Origin: JBEVOS01 sp044226655
GTDB lineage: Bacteria > Pseudomonadota > Alphaproteobacteria > Caulobacterales > Aquidulcibacteraceae
Reading direction: 5' to 3'
NCBI GenBank assembly: GCA_044226655.1
Contig: JBGAGO010000002.1
Location: 558,001 to 622,000, forward strand
Length of the DNA stretch: 64,000 nucleotides
Below the pieces are notes generated by a model that did no database searches, was not told the DNA's origin, and was given only the letters and a program-made list of their open reading frames with translations. Below are positions 34,730 to 43,965 of the stretch, in pieces (the stretch's first letter is position 1; each line of letters begins with the position of its first letter). Both the position numbers and the translations under genes were made by a program.

Positions 34730-35268
34730 GCACGCACATCGTTCTGCTGCGCGGCGTCAATGTCGGCGGCAAGGGCAAGCTGCCGATGGCGGAGCTGCGC
34801 GCGCATCTGAGCAAGCTCGGCTTCGACAAAGTCCAGACCGTGCTGCAATCGGGCAATGCCGTGATCAGCGGCGGCAAGCGCACGGGCGCGGCGCTGGAGA
34901 AATATCTCGAGGCCGAGATCGCCAAGGCGTTCGACGCCAAGCCCGAGATCATCGTACGCGCGCCAAGCGAATGGGCGGCGCTGATCAAGGCCAATCCGTT
35001 CAAGGCCGAAGCGAAGAAGGACCCTTCGCATTTGCTGGCCGTCGTGATGAAGGGGCCCTGCGATTCCGAGCGGCTCGCCGCGCTCGATGCCGCCTACAAG
35101 GGCCCGGAGCGCTGGAAGGCGGACGGAAAGTGCCTTTACGCATGGTTTCCCGAAGGCATCGGAACCTCGGCCCTGTTCGCGCACCGCGACTACATCAAGC
35201 TCACCGCGCAAGGCACGGCGCGCAATTGGAACACGGTGCTGAAACTGGCGGAACTGGCGGGGGCGTAA
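34726..35268 (+). CDS. DUF1697 domain-containing protein
   Basis: A 180-residue soluble protein with the family's start IVLLRGVNVGGKGKLPMAEL and a middle block LQSGNAVIS. Function unknown. It overlaps purD by four bases and is probably cotranslated. A palindromic repeat follows its stop. Confidence 0.92.
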   Translation: MSTHIVLLRGVNVGGKGKLPMAELRAHLSKLGFDKVQTVLQSGNAVISGGKRTGAALEKYLEAEIAKAFDAKPEIIVRAPSEWAALIKANPFKAEAKKDPSHLLAVVMKGPCDSERLAALDAAYKGPERWKADGKCLYAWFPEGIGTSALFAHRDYIKLTAQGTARNWNTVLKLAELAGA

Positions 35269-35293
35269 TCTTTCACGCATGCGCCAAGAGCCT

Positions 35294-35446
35294 TGTCCCT
35301 CTCCCCTTGTGGGAGAGGGCGTGCAAGGCGCGGCGATCGCCAGCGCGCCAACGCAGGTGAGGGGTGCTTGCGCGAACCTTTGGAGATCGGCGCAGCCACC
35401 CCTCATCCGGCCCTTTGGGCCACCTTCTCCCACAAGGGGAGAAGGA
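35294..35446. repeat. long palindromic repeat, family 1, copy B
   Basis: Same plan as copy A: left hairpin CCCTCTCCCCTTGTGGGAGA, GGTGAGGGGTG, a variable middle, CACCCCTCATCC, and right hairpin ending in GGGGAGAAGG. The inner left hairpin has diverged. It lies between the convergent DUF1697 and P450 genes. Confidence 0.88.
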
Positions 35447-35455
35447 CGCTTCATC

Positions 35456-36817
35456 TCACCGCTCTTCCAGCACCATGCGCAGCCCGACAGGGCGCAAGGT
35501 GATGTTGGCCTTCATATCGACATGCGCGCCGGGCGCGAGGCGGAGCTTGTAGCGCTGCGCGAGCGTGGCGAGGATGAGCACGATCTCGTTGAGCGCCATG
35601 CCCTGCCCGATGCAGATGCGCGGGCCGGCGCCGAACGGCAGATAAGCAAAGCGATGGCGAGTGCCGCCGCGCTCTGGCGCCCAGCGATCTGGATCGAAGC
35701 GCTCGGGCGCGTCCCACAATTCGGCATGGCGATGCAGCACCCAAGGCAGCACGCTGACCTGCGCGCCCTTGGGAATGCGCACGCCGCTCACCTCGTCATC
35801 CGCCAGCGCGACGCGCGAAGAAAGGCCCGGCGCCGGCGGATAAAGCCGCATCGCTTCATCGGTCACGCGGCGTGTAAAGGTGAGCTTGGCGATGTCGGCC
35901 TGCGTCGGCGTGCGGCCGGCGAGCACGGCGTCGAGCTCCGCGTGCAGGCGCGCTTCAGCGTCCGGATGCTGGGACAGCACGTACCAGATCCAGCTCATCG
36001 CGACAGCGGTGGTTTCGTGGCCAGCGATGTAGATGGTGACGATCTGATCGCGCACCTCCTGGGGCGACATCTTCGCGCCGGTCGTTTCGTCGGAGGCCGC
36101 GACCAGGCGCGCGAGCAAATCCTGCACGCCGCCGCCGCCGCGCTCGGCGATCAGGCGATCGACGATCGCATCCATCGGCCGGAACAGCGCCGCCATGCGC
36201 TTTTCGCGGGCGCGCATGCGCATCGCGCCAATGATGGGCAGGATGTCGAGCAGATTGAAATTCTGCGCCTCAAAGCCGTTCGCCATCACCCGCGCGATTG
36301 GATCGATCACCTCGGGCGCGTCGGTGGCGAACATGGTCTTGGAGATGATGCGCAAGGTGAGCGCGCTCATCTCGGCGCCGACATCGATCTCCTGGCCGGC
36401 CTTTGCGGCCCATTGCTGAGAAAAGGCGGCCGACGTCTCCGCCATCGCCGGACCGTAGGATTCCACCGCCTGAGGCTGGAAAGCGGGCGCCATAATGCGC
36501 CGGTGCGTGCGCCAGAGCTCGCCCTCCGTGCCGAGCAGGCCCTTGCCGAACAGCGCCGTGAAGAAGCGCCGGTCCAGCTCCGTCTTCGGGTAATTGGCGA
36601 CATTGTCGACCAGCACGCGTTTCACGCCCGCGGGATCGCTGATCACGTAATAGGCCCCGAACGGCGAGGCCATGCGCACCACCTTTTCGGTGTAGACGGC
36701 GTCCGGCAGGCCGAACAGCGGGCGCTTCCGGGCGCGCCGGCGCGCGGCGTCCGACGCCTCCATCGGCGGGCGGGCCCCTGCCAGTTCAGGCGATTGCTCC
36801 AACGCGACAGCGGCCAT
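35456..36817 (-). CDS. cytochrome P450
   Basis: A soluble 453-residue P450. The oxygen-binding I-helix is AGHETTAVAMS (about residue 264), the K-helix ExxR lies in DEAMRLYPP, and the heme-Cys loop is FGAGPRICIG (Cys about 400). The sequence type recalls the CYP102/CYP4-like bacterial class that often hydroxylates fatty acids or terpenoids; the substrate is not known. The start has GGAGGAG at ideal spacing. No ferredoxin or reductase gene is nearby. Confidence 0.95.
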   Translation of the reverse strand: MAAVALEQSPELAGARPPMEASDAARRRARKRPLFGLPDAVYTEKVVRMASPFGAYYVISDPAGVKRVLVDNVANYPKTELDRRFFTALFGKGLLGTEGELWRTHRRIMAPAFQPQAVESYGPAMAETSAAFSQQWAAKAGQEIDVGAEMSALTLRIISKTMFATDAPEVIDPIARVMANGFEAQNFNLLDILPIIGAMRMRAREKRMAALFRPMDAIVDRLIAERGGGGVQDLLARLVAASDETTGAKMSPQEVRDQIVTIYIAGHETTAVAMSWIWYVLSQHPDAEARLHAELDAVLAGRTPTQADIAKLTFTRRVTDEAMRLYPPAPGLSSRVALADDEVSGVRIPKGAQVSVLPWVLHRHAELWDAPERFDPDRWAPERGGTRHRFAYLPFGAGPRICIGQGMALNEIVLILATLAQRYKLRLAPGAHVDMKANITLRPVGLRMVLEER

Positions 36818-36976
36818 GGCGCTCCTCCTCACGTGTAGTCGCCGCGCGCGGCGCTTCCGGATGCGCCCGCGGCGTTGATCCGGGAGAGCGCTTGCCTTCG
36901 CGCGCGCGGCAGGCTTGTCTATACCGGAAATTCGAAAACAAGGGGCGCGCGCCCCGACGCTGGGGAAGGACGCGCT

Positions 36977-37933
36977 TTGCCGCTTTCGCATCTCAATCCG
37001 AAGCATCTGACCTCGGTCGACGCCATCGTCTCGGGGCTGGGCGAGGTCGGCTATATCGCCTCGCACCGGATCGCGACGGCGCTCTTCATGGCGATCAAGC
37101 TGCAGAAGCCGATCCTGGTCGAGGGCTTCGCGGGCGTCGGCAAGACGGAGCTGGCGCTGGCGACGGCGACGCTGTTCGAAAAGCCGCTCATCCGCATGCA
37201 ATGTTATGAGGGCCTGGACGAGAGCAAGGCGCTCTATGAATGGAAATACGGCAAGCAGCTGCTTTACACGCAGATGCTGAAGGACCGCATGTCCGAGACA
37301 CTCGCGGGCGCCGCCACGCTCGAAAAGGCCATGGAGAAGCTCCACGGCATGGGCGACATGTTCTTCTCCGAACCCTTCCTAGAGCCGCGCCCGCTGCTCA
37401 AGGCGCTGCGCGAGGAAGACGGCGCGGTGCTGCTGATCGACGAGGTCGACAAGACCGATGAGGCGTTCGAGGCCTATCTGCTGGAAGTGCTCTCGGCCTT
37501 CCAGGTGACGATCCCGGAAATCGGCACGTTTACGGCTAAGACGCCGCCGCTCGTCTTCCTCACCTCCAACAATGTGCGCGATCTGGGCGATGCGCTGAAG
37601 CGGCGCTGCCTGCATCTGCACATTCCGCTGCCCGATCCTCAGCTCGAAATGCGCATCGTCGCCACGCGCGTACCGAACGTGGAAGCGAGCCTCAACGAAC
37701 AGCTGGTGCGCTTCGTGCAGAATTTGCGGACAATGGATCTGCGCAAGCCGCCGTCGATTTCCGAGACGGTCGATTGGGCGCGCGCGCTCCTTCTGCTGCA
37801 CGCCCATGCGCTCGAACCGACGATGGTGCGCGAGACGCTCAACGTGCTGCTGAAATTCGAGCAGGACATCCAGGCCGTCGAGCCGCAGGTCGGCAAGCTG
37901 CTCGACAAGGCGGCCAAGCCGGTGCGGGCGTGA
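36977..37933 (+). CDS. MoxR-family AAA+ ATPase
   Basis: A 318-residue MoxR ATPase: Walker A GFAGVGKTE (about residue 50-58), Walker B LLIDEVDK, sensor 1 LTSNN and an RRCLHLHIPLP arginine-finger region. MoxR proteins act as chaperones that assemble metal enzymes or other complexes together with a VWA protein, which follows here. The TTG start is chosen because AAGGA lies six bases upstream; earlier codons do not look conserved. A GTAC-ended palindrome separates it from its partner. Confidence 0.9.
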   Translation: MPLSHLNPKHLTSVDAIVSGLGEVGYIASHRIATALFMAIKLQKPILVEGFAGVGKTELALATATLFEKPLIRMQCYEGLDESKALYEWKYGKQLLYTQMLKDRMSETLAGAATLEKAMEKLHGMGDMFFSEPFLEPRPLLKALREEDGAVLLIDEVDKTDEAFEAYLLEVLSAFQVTIPEIGTFTAKTPPLVFLTSNNVRDLGDALKRRCLHLHIPLPDPQLEMRIVATRVPNVEASLNEQLVRFVQNLRTMDLRKPPSISETVDWARALLLLHAHALEPTMVRETLNVLLKFEQDIQAVEPQVGKLLDKAAKPVRA

Positions 37934-37936
37934 TGC

Positions 37937-37991
37937 GTACCGCCGGCTTCCAGCCGGCTTGCGCCGCCTGCCGGCTTGAAGCCGGCGGTAC
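37937..37991. repeat. GTAC-ended palindromic repeat, family 2, copy 1
   Basis: GTACCGCCGGCTTCCAGCCGGC, an 11-base centre, then GCCGGCTTGAAGCCGGCGGTAC. Each half is itself a hairpin and the halves pair with each other. It starts three bases after the moxR stop and ends three bases before the GTG of the VWA gene, so the translation start of the latter lies directly behind the hairpin. Copy 2 is at 62123-62190. Confidence 0.9.
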
Positions 37992-37994
37992 ATA

Positions 37995-39338
37995 GTGCAG
38001 CGCACGCTCGAAAACTTTCTACGCGCGCTCAAAGCCGTCGAGGTGCACGTCACGCCCTCGGAGGCGATCGACGCGCATAAGGCGGTGGCCGAGATCGGCT
38101 ATGGCGATCGCGAGCTGCTGCGCGATGCGCTGTGCGCGACGCTGGCGAAATCGGCCGTCGAGGTCGATCAGTTCGACCATTGCTTCGATACGTTTTTCGC
38201 GCGCCAGGATTTCAGTTCGTCGGCCACGTTGGAAAGCGCGGGCGAGGCGGATGACGAGGATGGCGGCTCCACGCTGGGCGCCATGATCCTGGCGGGCGAT
38301 GCGGGCGGGCTGGCGCAAGCCATGGAAATCGCGGCCGCGCGCGTGGAAGCCGCCAATATCCGCACCGCCACGCAGCGGCGGCCGTTTACGCGGCGCATTC
38401 TCGACGCCATGGGCATCGAAGCCGTCGAACGGCGCATGGCCGAGCTCTTGCGCCGCGGCGGCGAGCGCGATGTCGACATCGCCGAACGGCTCGCCAAGGG
38501 CCGGCGCGCGCTGATGGAGGACGCCTCGCGCTTCGTCGATCGGCAATTCGATCTCTACGCCAAAGAGAACGGCCGGCGCACGCGCGAGGATTTGCTGGCC
38601 GACAAGACGCTGACCGGCGAGCGCATCGATCCCGACGATTTCCACATGATGAAGGCCGTCGTCCGCCGCATGGCCAAGCGGCTCGCGGCGAAATATTCGC
38701 GCCATCAAAAGCGCGCGCGCAAAGGCCATCTCGACGTGCGGCGCACCTTGCGGCGCTCCATGGCCTATGGCGGCGTGCCGTTCGAGATGGTGTGGAAGCA
38801 GAAGACCATCGATCGGCCGAAGCTGGTCGTGCTGGTCGATGTGTCGAAATCGGTCGCGGCCGCGTCGCATTTCCTGCTGCTGTTCGCCTATTCGCTCAAC
38901 GAGGTGGTCGAAAGCCTCTCCTCCTATGCGTTCTCGGGCCGCTGCGTGCCGGTGGGCGATATTCTTGATGAAGAGACGGTCGACGGCGCCATCAAGAGCG
39001 TGCTGGAACGCATCGGCTATCAGCAGACCGATTACGGCCGCTCGCTCGAAGATTTCTGCAGCGAACATCTGGGGGAGCTGGACCGGCGCACGACCGTTCT
39101 GATCCTCGGCGATGCGCGCTCCAACCACGCCGAGCCGCGGCTCGATCTGATCCGCGCCATCGCCAAGCGCTCGCGCGCCATCATCTGGCTCAACCCGGAG
39201 CCGGAAAGCTTCTGGGGTTCGGGCGACAGTGTGATGAAGGTCTATGCGCGCTTCTGCGCCGTGGCCAAGCATTGCGCGACCCTGCGCCAGCTCGACCGCA
39301 TCATCGAAGACGTGCTGCGAACTTATATGCCGAAGTAA
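37995..39338 (+). CDS. VWA domain-containing protein (CoxE-like), partner of MoxR
   Basis: A 447-residue cytosolic protein. The C-terminal von Willebrand A domain has the metal-site motif DVSKS (DxSxS, about residue 281), with later TDYG and GDARSNH segments. Residues 75-90 are acidic and the middle is helical and basic. Pairing with a MoxR ATPase suggests a chaperone/assembly machine as in CoxD/CoxE. The GTG start follows a palindrome that supplies or hides the ribosome site (only GGCGG is available). Confidence 0.88.
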   Translation: MQRTLENFLRALKAVEVHVTPSEAIDAHKAVAEIGYGDRELLRDALCATLAKSAVEVDQFDHCFDTFFARQDFSSSATLESAGEADDEDGGSTLGAMILAGDAGGLAQAMEIAAARVEAANIRTATQRRPFTRRILDAMGIEAVERRMAELLRRGGERDVDIAERLAKGRRALMEDASRFVDRQFDLYAKENGRRTREDLLADKTLTGERIDPDDFHMMKAVVRRMAKRLAAKYSRHQKRARKGHLDVRRTLRRSMAYGGVPFEMVWKQKTIDRPKLVVLVDVSKSVAAASHFLLLFAYSLNEVVESLSSYAFSGRCVPVGDILDEETVDGAIKSVLERIGYQQTDYGRSLEDFCSEHLGELDRRTTVLILGDARSNHAEPRLDLIRAIAKRSRAIIWLNPEPESFWGSGDSVMKVYARFCAVAKHCATLRQLDRIIEDVLRTYMPK

Positions 39339-39351
39339 CGCAGGGCGTCCT

Positions 39352-39495
39352 TCTCCCCTTGTGGGAGAAGGTGTCATCGCGCAGCGATGACGGATGAGGG
39401 GTGAAAGCGCGCCGTTCTGAGATGGTTGCGCAAACACCCCTCATCCGTCTCGACCGCTGCGCGGTCGATCCACCTTCTCCCACAAGGGGAGAAGG
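39352..39495. repeat. long palindromic repeat, family 1, copy C
   Basis: Very close to copy A: outer hairpins CCTTCTCCCCTTGTGGGAGA / mirror, GGATGAGGGGTG and CACCCCTCATCCGTCTCGA boxes, inner hairpins with changed but compensating arms (ATCGCGCAGCGAT; GACCGCTGCGCGGTC). Compensating arms suggest selection for the fold. Lies between the convergent VWA and GNAT genes. Confidence 0.9.
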
Positions 39496-39507
39496 ACAAA
39501 TCGCGCC

Positions 39508-40017
39508 TCACGCCAAGCTTTTGCGCAGCACGCAGAGGTGAAAGTCGCGCCGCACTTCGCCGGTGGTGGCGGAGAACGGGAAAGGCTCGGTCTCGCCTGT
39601 CCGCGCAAAGCCGCGCCGCTCATACCAGGCGATCAATTCGGTGCGCAGATTGATCACCGTCAACTGCAGGCTGCGCGCGCCCCAGAGCACGCGCACGCGC
39701 GCCTCCGCTTCCTTGATGATCGCGGCGCCCATGCCCGCGCCCTGAAACGCCGGGCTCACCGCAAACATCCCGAAATAGGCGCCGCCATCGCCGCGCTTTT
39801 GCAGCAGGCACGTGCCGACGACCCGGCCCTCAGCCTCGGCAAGCAGAAGCCGGCTGTCGGAATCGGAGATGAGATCGTGCAGTTCCGCCGCATCGGTGCG
39901 CGGCCCCTTCAGCAGATGGGCCTCCGAGGTTGGCGCATCGCCCCGATAGGCGCTGTCGATCAGCGGCGCGAGCGCCTCGGCGTCCTCGGCGCAGGCCCAG
40001 CGATAGGTGATCAACAT
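39508..40017 (-). CDS. GNAT family N-acetyltransferase
   Basis: A 169-residue GNAT protein. The acetyl-CoA loop is SPAFQGAGMGAAIIK and the C-terminal WYERRGF block is typical. Substrate unknown. The start MLITYRW is chosen; a longer reading adds 24 poorly supported residues. It diverges from the phosphotransferase gene over 115 bases. Confidence 0.88.
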   Translation of the reverse strand: MLITYRWACAEDAEALAPLIDSAYRGDAPTSEAHLLKGPRTDAAELHDLISDSDSRLLLAEAEGRVVGTCLLQKRGDGGAYFGMFAVSPAFQGAGMGAAIIKEAEARVRVLWGARSLQLTVINLRTELIAWYERRGFARTGETEPFPFSATTGEVRRDFHLCVLRKSLA

Positions 40018-40132
40018 CCCCGTCCTCTTTGACGCGGGGACAAGCCCCGCGCATCCTGTCGCAGTCAAGCGGGACGGCCCTTGCCCCACGCGTCAACATC
40101 TCTCAAAATTTCGCCCAAACGGAGGAAACCCC

Positions 40133-41212
40133 ATGGCCGAAGAGGTCTCCGCGGATATCGCCGCGAACACCGGGACCGAAGAGGTGCCCGAGCGCCACCG
40201 CTTCGACGAGACCTCGCTCGCGCGCTGGCTGGAGGCGCATGTCGACGGCTTCAAGGGCCCGCTCACGGTGACGAAATTCAAGGGCGGGCAATCGAACCCG
40301 ACCTTCCTGCTGTCGACGCCGACGAAGAGCTACGTGATGCGGCGCAAGCCGCCGGGCAAATTGCTGCCGAGCGCGCATGCCGTCGACCGCGAGTTCAAAG
40401 TGATCTCCGCGCTCTATCCGACGGGCTTTCCGGTCGCGCGGCCCTATGCGCTCTGCCTCGACGAAAACGTCGTCGGCACGATGTTCTACATCATGGACAA
40501 TGTGCAGGGCCGCATCCTGTGGGACGGCACGCTGCCGGGCATGCAGCCTTCGGAACGCCGCGCCATCTACGAGGCCAAGATCAAGACGCTCGCCGATCTG
40601 CACAACACCGATTACAAAAAGGTCGGCCTCGAAGATTTCGGCAAGGCGGGCTCGTATTTCGCGCGCCAGATCGACCGCTGGACCAAGCAGTACAAGCTGT
40701 CCGAAACGATGGCGATTCCGGAGATGGACAAGCTCATCGACTGGCTGCCGAAAACGATCCCGCCGGGCGAAACCACCTCCATCGTCCACGGCGATTACCG
40801 CCTCGACAATATGATCCTCCATCCGACCGAGCCGCGCGTGATCGCGGTGATCGATTGGGAATTGTCGACGCTGGGCGATCCGCTGGCTGATTTCACCTAC
40901 CACCTGATGAATTGGGTGCAGCCGGCGAACGGCCGCTCGGGCCTCTCCTCGCTGCCGCTCAAGGAAATGGGCATCCCGACCATGGAGGAATATGTGGCGC
41001 TCTATTGCCGCCATACCGGCCGCGAGAGCCTGCCGGAGCTGGATTGGTATTTCGCCTACAACATGTTCCGCCTGGCCGGCATTCTGCAGGGCATTGTCGG
41101 GCGCGTCCGCGACGGCACGGCCAATTCCGCGGTGGCGGTGGCGCAGGCCGAGCGCGTCGTGCCGCTGGCCCAGACCGCCTATCACTTTGCGCAGCGCGCC
41201 GGCATGGTGTGA
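40133..41212 (+). CDS. APH-like phosphotransferase, ACAD10/11-type kinase domain
   Basis: A 359-residue kinase-like protein with the APH motifs VHGDYRLDN (catalytic Asp) and VIDWELST (metal Asp). The N-lobe FKGGQSNPTFLL fits the group that in animals is fused to acyl-CoA dehydrogenase (ACAD10/11), where it phosphorylates hydroxyacyl substrates before elimination. An acyl-CoA dehydrogenase lies about 8 kb away (49180-50478). The start has GGAGG eight bases upstream. Not expected to be an antibiotic resistance gene. Confidence 0.9.
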   Translation: MAEEVSADIAANTGTEEVPERHRFDETSLARWLEAHVDGFKGPLTVTKFKGGQSNPTFLLSTPTKSYVMRRKPPGKLLPSAHAVDREFKVISALYPTGFPVARPYALCLDENVVGTMFYIMDNVQGRILWDGTLPGMQPSERRAIYEAKIKTLADLHNTDYKKVGLEDFGKAGSYFARQIDRWTKQYKLSETMAIPEMDKLIDWLPKTIPPGETTSIVHGDYRLDNMILHPTEPRVIAVIDWELSTLGDPLADFTYHLMNWVQPANGRSGLSSLPLKEMGIPTMEEYVALYCRHTGRESLPELDWYFAYNMFRLAGILQGIVGRVRDGTANSAVAVAQAERVVPLAQTAYHFAQRAGMV

Positions 41213-41237
41213 GGAATCGCGGTAAGGCGCGGGCGCC

Positions 41238-42194
41238 ATGATCGCTATCTACGCCCGCACCGAGCCCGACGCGCCGCTGATGGCCGCGCCTGAGGTCGCA
41301 CCGAACGACGAGCGCGCGATCTGGATCGACCTCGAGAATCCGACCGAGCAGGAAGAGACCTTCGTCGAGCAGGCGCTCGGCATCGATGTGCCGACGCACG
41401 CCGAGCGCACCGCCTTCGAGGAAAGCGCGCGCTTTTACGAAGCCGATGGCGCGCTCGTCATGACGGCGACCTTGCTGGGCCGGCGCGACGATGGGCCATT
41501 CGTCACCGACGCGGTCATGTTCGTGCTGGTGGGCGGCAAGCTGGTGACGGTGCGCACGATCCGTCCGCGCGCGTTCGAGATCGGCGCCGGGCGCGCTTCG
41601 GCGCGCATCGCCAGCGCCAAGACCGGCGCCGATGTCCTGCTGGCGCTGCTGGAAGGCGGCATCGAGCGGCTGGCCGACCGCATTGCGGAAGCCAATCACA
41701 GCGCCAATGCGCTTTCAGCGGAGGTGTTCGCCGACCGCGTCGAGACGCCCAATCTGCGCGACACGATGCGCAAGCTGGGCGTGGTCGGCACGCTCCTGTC
41801 GCAGACGCTCGATTCGCTCTCCAGCCTGCAGCAGCTCTACGCCTATGCCGACGGGGCGTGCGAGAAATACGATATCGACCGCACGCGCCTGACCGCCATC
41901 CGCCGCGACGCGGCCAATCTGGAGCGCACCGGCGCCTCGCTGCAGGAACGGCTGACCTTTCTGCTCGACGCGGCGGTCGGCATCGTCAGCGTCAATCAGA
42001 ACGAGATTTTGAAGGCGCTCTCGGTCGCCACCATCGCGTTCGTGCCGCCGACGCTGATCGCGTCCATTTTCGGCATGAATTTCACCCATATGACGTGGTT
42101 TTCACAGCCCTGGGGTCCCTGGATCGGGTTCTCGCTGATGGCGGCTGCGCCTGCGGCGTTGTTCGTGCTCGCGAAATGGCGCCGCTGGTTCTAG
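41238..42194 (+). CDS. corA: CorA-family divalent cation transporter
   Basis: A 318-residue inner-membrane channel for Mg2+ or Co2+/Ni2+/Zn2+. The large helical N-terminal domain is followed by two membrane helices with the GMN filter in FGMNF (about residue 280). The start codon is close to the phosphotransferase stop (25 bases), so the genes may be cotranscribed. The Zn-type ZntB has the same fold; the sequence does not decide the ion. Confidence 0.9.
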   Translation: MIAIYARTEPDAPLMAAPEVAPNDERAIWIDLENPTEQEETFVEQALGIDVPTHAERTAFEESARFYEADGALVMTATLLGRRDDGPFVTDAVMFVLVGGKLVTVRTIRPRAFEIGAGRASARIASAKTGADVLLALLEGGIERLADRIAEANHSANALSAEVFADRVETPNLRDTMRKLGVVGTLLSQTLDSLSSLQQLYAYADGACEKYDIDRTRLTAIRRDAANLERTGASLQERLTFLLDAAVGIVSVNQNEILKALSVATIAFVPPTLIASIFGMNFTHMTWFSQPWGPWIGFSLMAAAPAALFVLAKWRRWF

Positions 42195-42233
42195 CCTCGC
42201 CACGGACGAGGTTCGCAGAAGCGGAGACTTTTC

Positions 42234-42476
42234 ATGGTGAAGAAGGCTGTTTTGGCGCTGGCCCTTTCGGCGGCGCTGGCCGCTTGCGGCACGACCCAGG
42301 GCGATCGGACCATGTCCGGCGCGGCGGTGGGCGCGGGCGCAGGCCTCGTGCTGGGCCCTGTGGGCGCGGCCGTCGGCGCCGTCACGGGCGCGGCGGTGGG
42401 CTACACCACGGACCGGGACGACATCTATCTCGGCAAGCCCGTCTGGCGCGACGACGACCATCACCGCCGCCGCTAA
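42234..42476 (+). CDS. small glycine-zipper lipoprotein
   Basis: 80 residues: signal peptide with lipobox LAAC (Cys18), then a glycine-zipper membrane-type segment (GAAVGAGAGLVLGP, GAAVGAVTGAAVG) and a basic/His tail. Such proteins (SlyB/YMGG type) sit in the outer membrane and are often stress-induced. GGAG lies about eight bases before the ATG. A short hairpin around 42498-42524 may end the transcript. Confidence 0.88.
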   Translation: MVKKAVLALALSAALAACGTTQGDRTMSGAAVGAGAGLVLGPVGAAVGAVTGAAVGYTTDRDDIYLGKPVWRDDDHHRRR

Positions 42477-42564
42477 CCGCATCGATTGCCAAGCCCGGCG
42501 CGCCTCCTTAAGGGAGCGCGCGTCGGCCCTCGCCTGTCCTGCGGGTGCGCCGCAGAGGTGAGTG

Positions 42565-43089
42565 ATGGCCGCGCTTGAGTTCACGCGCCGATACGCGATG
42601 GCGCATCGGCTGCTGGCGGATCCCAATTCCAAATGCATCGTGCCCCACGGGCACAATGAATTCGTCACCGTGCGGCTTGCGCCCACGACGCGCTTCCGGT
42701 TTGGCGGCGCCAATGCGCTCGCGCCGTTCGAGCAGCTGAAGGCGCGCTGGCATGGCTGGATCGACGGCGCGGTCGATCACGCGCTGCAGCTCAACAAGGC
42801 CGATCCGCTGATCGTCTATTTTCGCGATCACGAGCCCGCGCGCCTGCCGCGCATCATGACCTTCGAGGGCGATCCGACGACGGAGGCGCTGGCGGCGGCG
42901 TTCTGGCTGAAGCTCAGCGCCTTCCTCGACGCAGAAGGCCTGCCCTTCACCGTCGAGAGCGTGCGCGTCGAAGAAACGCCGACCAACACGGCCGTGCTGA
43001 CCCGCGATTTGTTCGATCCCGCACATTGCGGCCTCGGCGAAAACGCCTGGCCGCGCCGTGCGGACATGAGCATCAACGAATTCAGCTGA
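42565..43089 (+). CDS. 6-carboxy-/6-pyruvoyl-tetrahydropterin synthase family protein
   Basis: A 174-residue QueD/PTPS-fold protein. Zinc ligands are in YAMAHRL and HGHNEF, with a Cys in SKCIVPHGH at the catalytic position. QueD makes the queuosine/archaeosine precursor 6-carboxy-tetrahydropterin. This protein is about 50 residues longer than E. coli QueD and no other queuosine gene is nearby, so the substrate is not certain. The ATG is chosen over a GTG one codon earlier. Overlaps the convergent LytTR gene by 8 bases. Confidence 0.85.
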   Translation: MAALEFTRRYAMAHRLLADPNSKCIVPHGHNEFVTVRLAPTTRFRFGGANALAPFEQLKARWHGWIDGAVDHALQLNKADPLIVYFRDHEPARLPRIMTFEGDPTTEALAAAFWLKLSAFLDAEGLPFTVESVRVEETPTNTAVLTRDLFDPAHCGLGENAWPRRADMSINEFS

Positions 43090-43843
43090 TCCAGCCGGCC
43101 GCGCGCAGCGCCGCCACGCTGCTGCGCGCGACGGGCGCGGTCACGCCGTTCTTGAGCTTGAGCGCGTAGAGGCGGCCGGCGCGCGTCACCTCGCTCACGG
43201 CCGCGCGCGCCACCCACCAGGAGCGATGCACGCGCAGCCCTTCGACCCCCGCCTCGGCGATGGCGTCCGCGAGCCGCATGAGCACGAGATCGACGCCCGC
43301 GCTGGAATGCACGCGTACGTAATGATCCTGCATCTCCAGGCAATAGAGTTCGCCGCCGATCTTGGGCGAACGGGCGAACAGGCGCGCCGGCCCCGCGGCC
43401 ACGGTCGGCGCCGACGCCGTTTCCTCAGCCGCCTCTTTCGTCCGCATCCGGAACACGGCCCAATAGATCGCGACGCAGGGCGCGGTGACGAGCAACACCC
43501 GCCAATACCAATCGAGAAACGTCACGTCGGCGAGATCGGGCCAAAGCCGGCGCGCCGTGAGCGCGACCGCGAGGCTCATCGGCGCGGCGGCGAGCGCGAC
43601 GGCGCCCGCGAGCGCCAGCGCCGGGGCGAGCTTCCAGCGCGCGGCTGCCGCCACGCCGGTTCGCACGGCGACCCCGTAAACCAGGGCGCCAATCCAGAAG
43701 AGCCCTATCCAATAGGCCAGCCGCACGAAGAGCGGCGCGGTCAGATAGGTGCCGAACGGGCCGACCAGCCCGAGCAAAAGCCCAGCCAGAGTCGCGAATC
43801 CCGCATCGCGCATCCATCCGTCTGCGAATTGCCGCCAGCGCAT
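43082..43843 (-). CDS. membrane-bound LytTR family DNA-binding regulator
   Basis: A 253-residue protein with four membrane segments (about residues 15-125) followed by a LytTR DNA-binding domain (about 150-250; e.g. IGGELYCLEMQDHYVRVHS region, read here in short blocks). Such proteins sense an envelope or membrane signal and bind promoters directly, without a response-regulator receiver. The target is unknown; the divergent alpha/beta hydrolase gene 122 bases away is the obvious candidate. The start MRWRQF has AGGA upstream. Confidence 0.85.
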   Translation of the reverse strand: MRWRQFADGWMRDAGFATLAGLLLGLVGPFGTYLTAPLFVRLAYWIGLFWIGALVYGVAVRTGVAAAARWKLAPALALAGAVALAAAPMSLAVALTARRLWPDLADVTFLDWYWRVLLVTAPCVAIYWAVFRMRTKEAAEETASAPTVAAGPARLFARSPKIGGELYCLEMQDHYVRVHSSAGVDLVLMRLADAIAEAGVEGLRVHRSWWVARAAVSEVTRAGRLYALKLKNGVTAPVARSSVAALRAAGWIS

Positions 43844-43965
43844 GCGCCATCCTATCGGCCCGTTGGCGCTTCGCGAATGGGCCGCGCGCGCCCGCTGGCG
43901 AAGTCCGCGGCCCGCCGACGAAGACGCCTTTGCGCGGCCGGGGCGCGTGCGCAGATCAAGCGCGC

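Noticed and set aside
40133..41212. APH-like kinase as an aminoglycoside resistance gene
   Set aside because: Its N-lobe pattern and an ACAD in the window fit the ACAD10/11-type kinase group instead.
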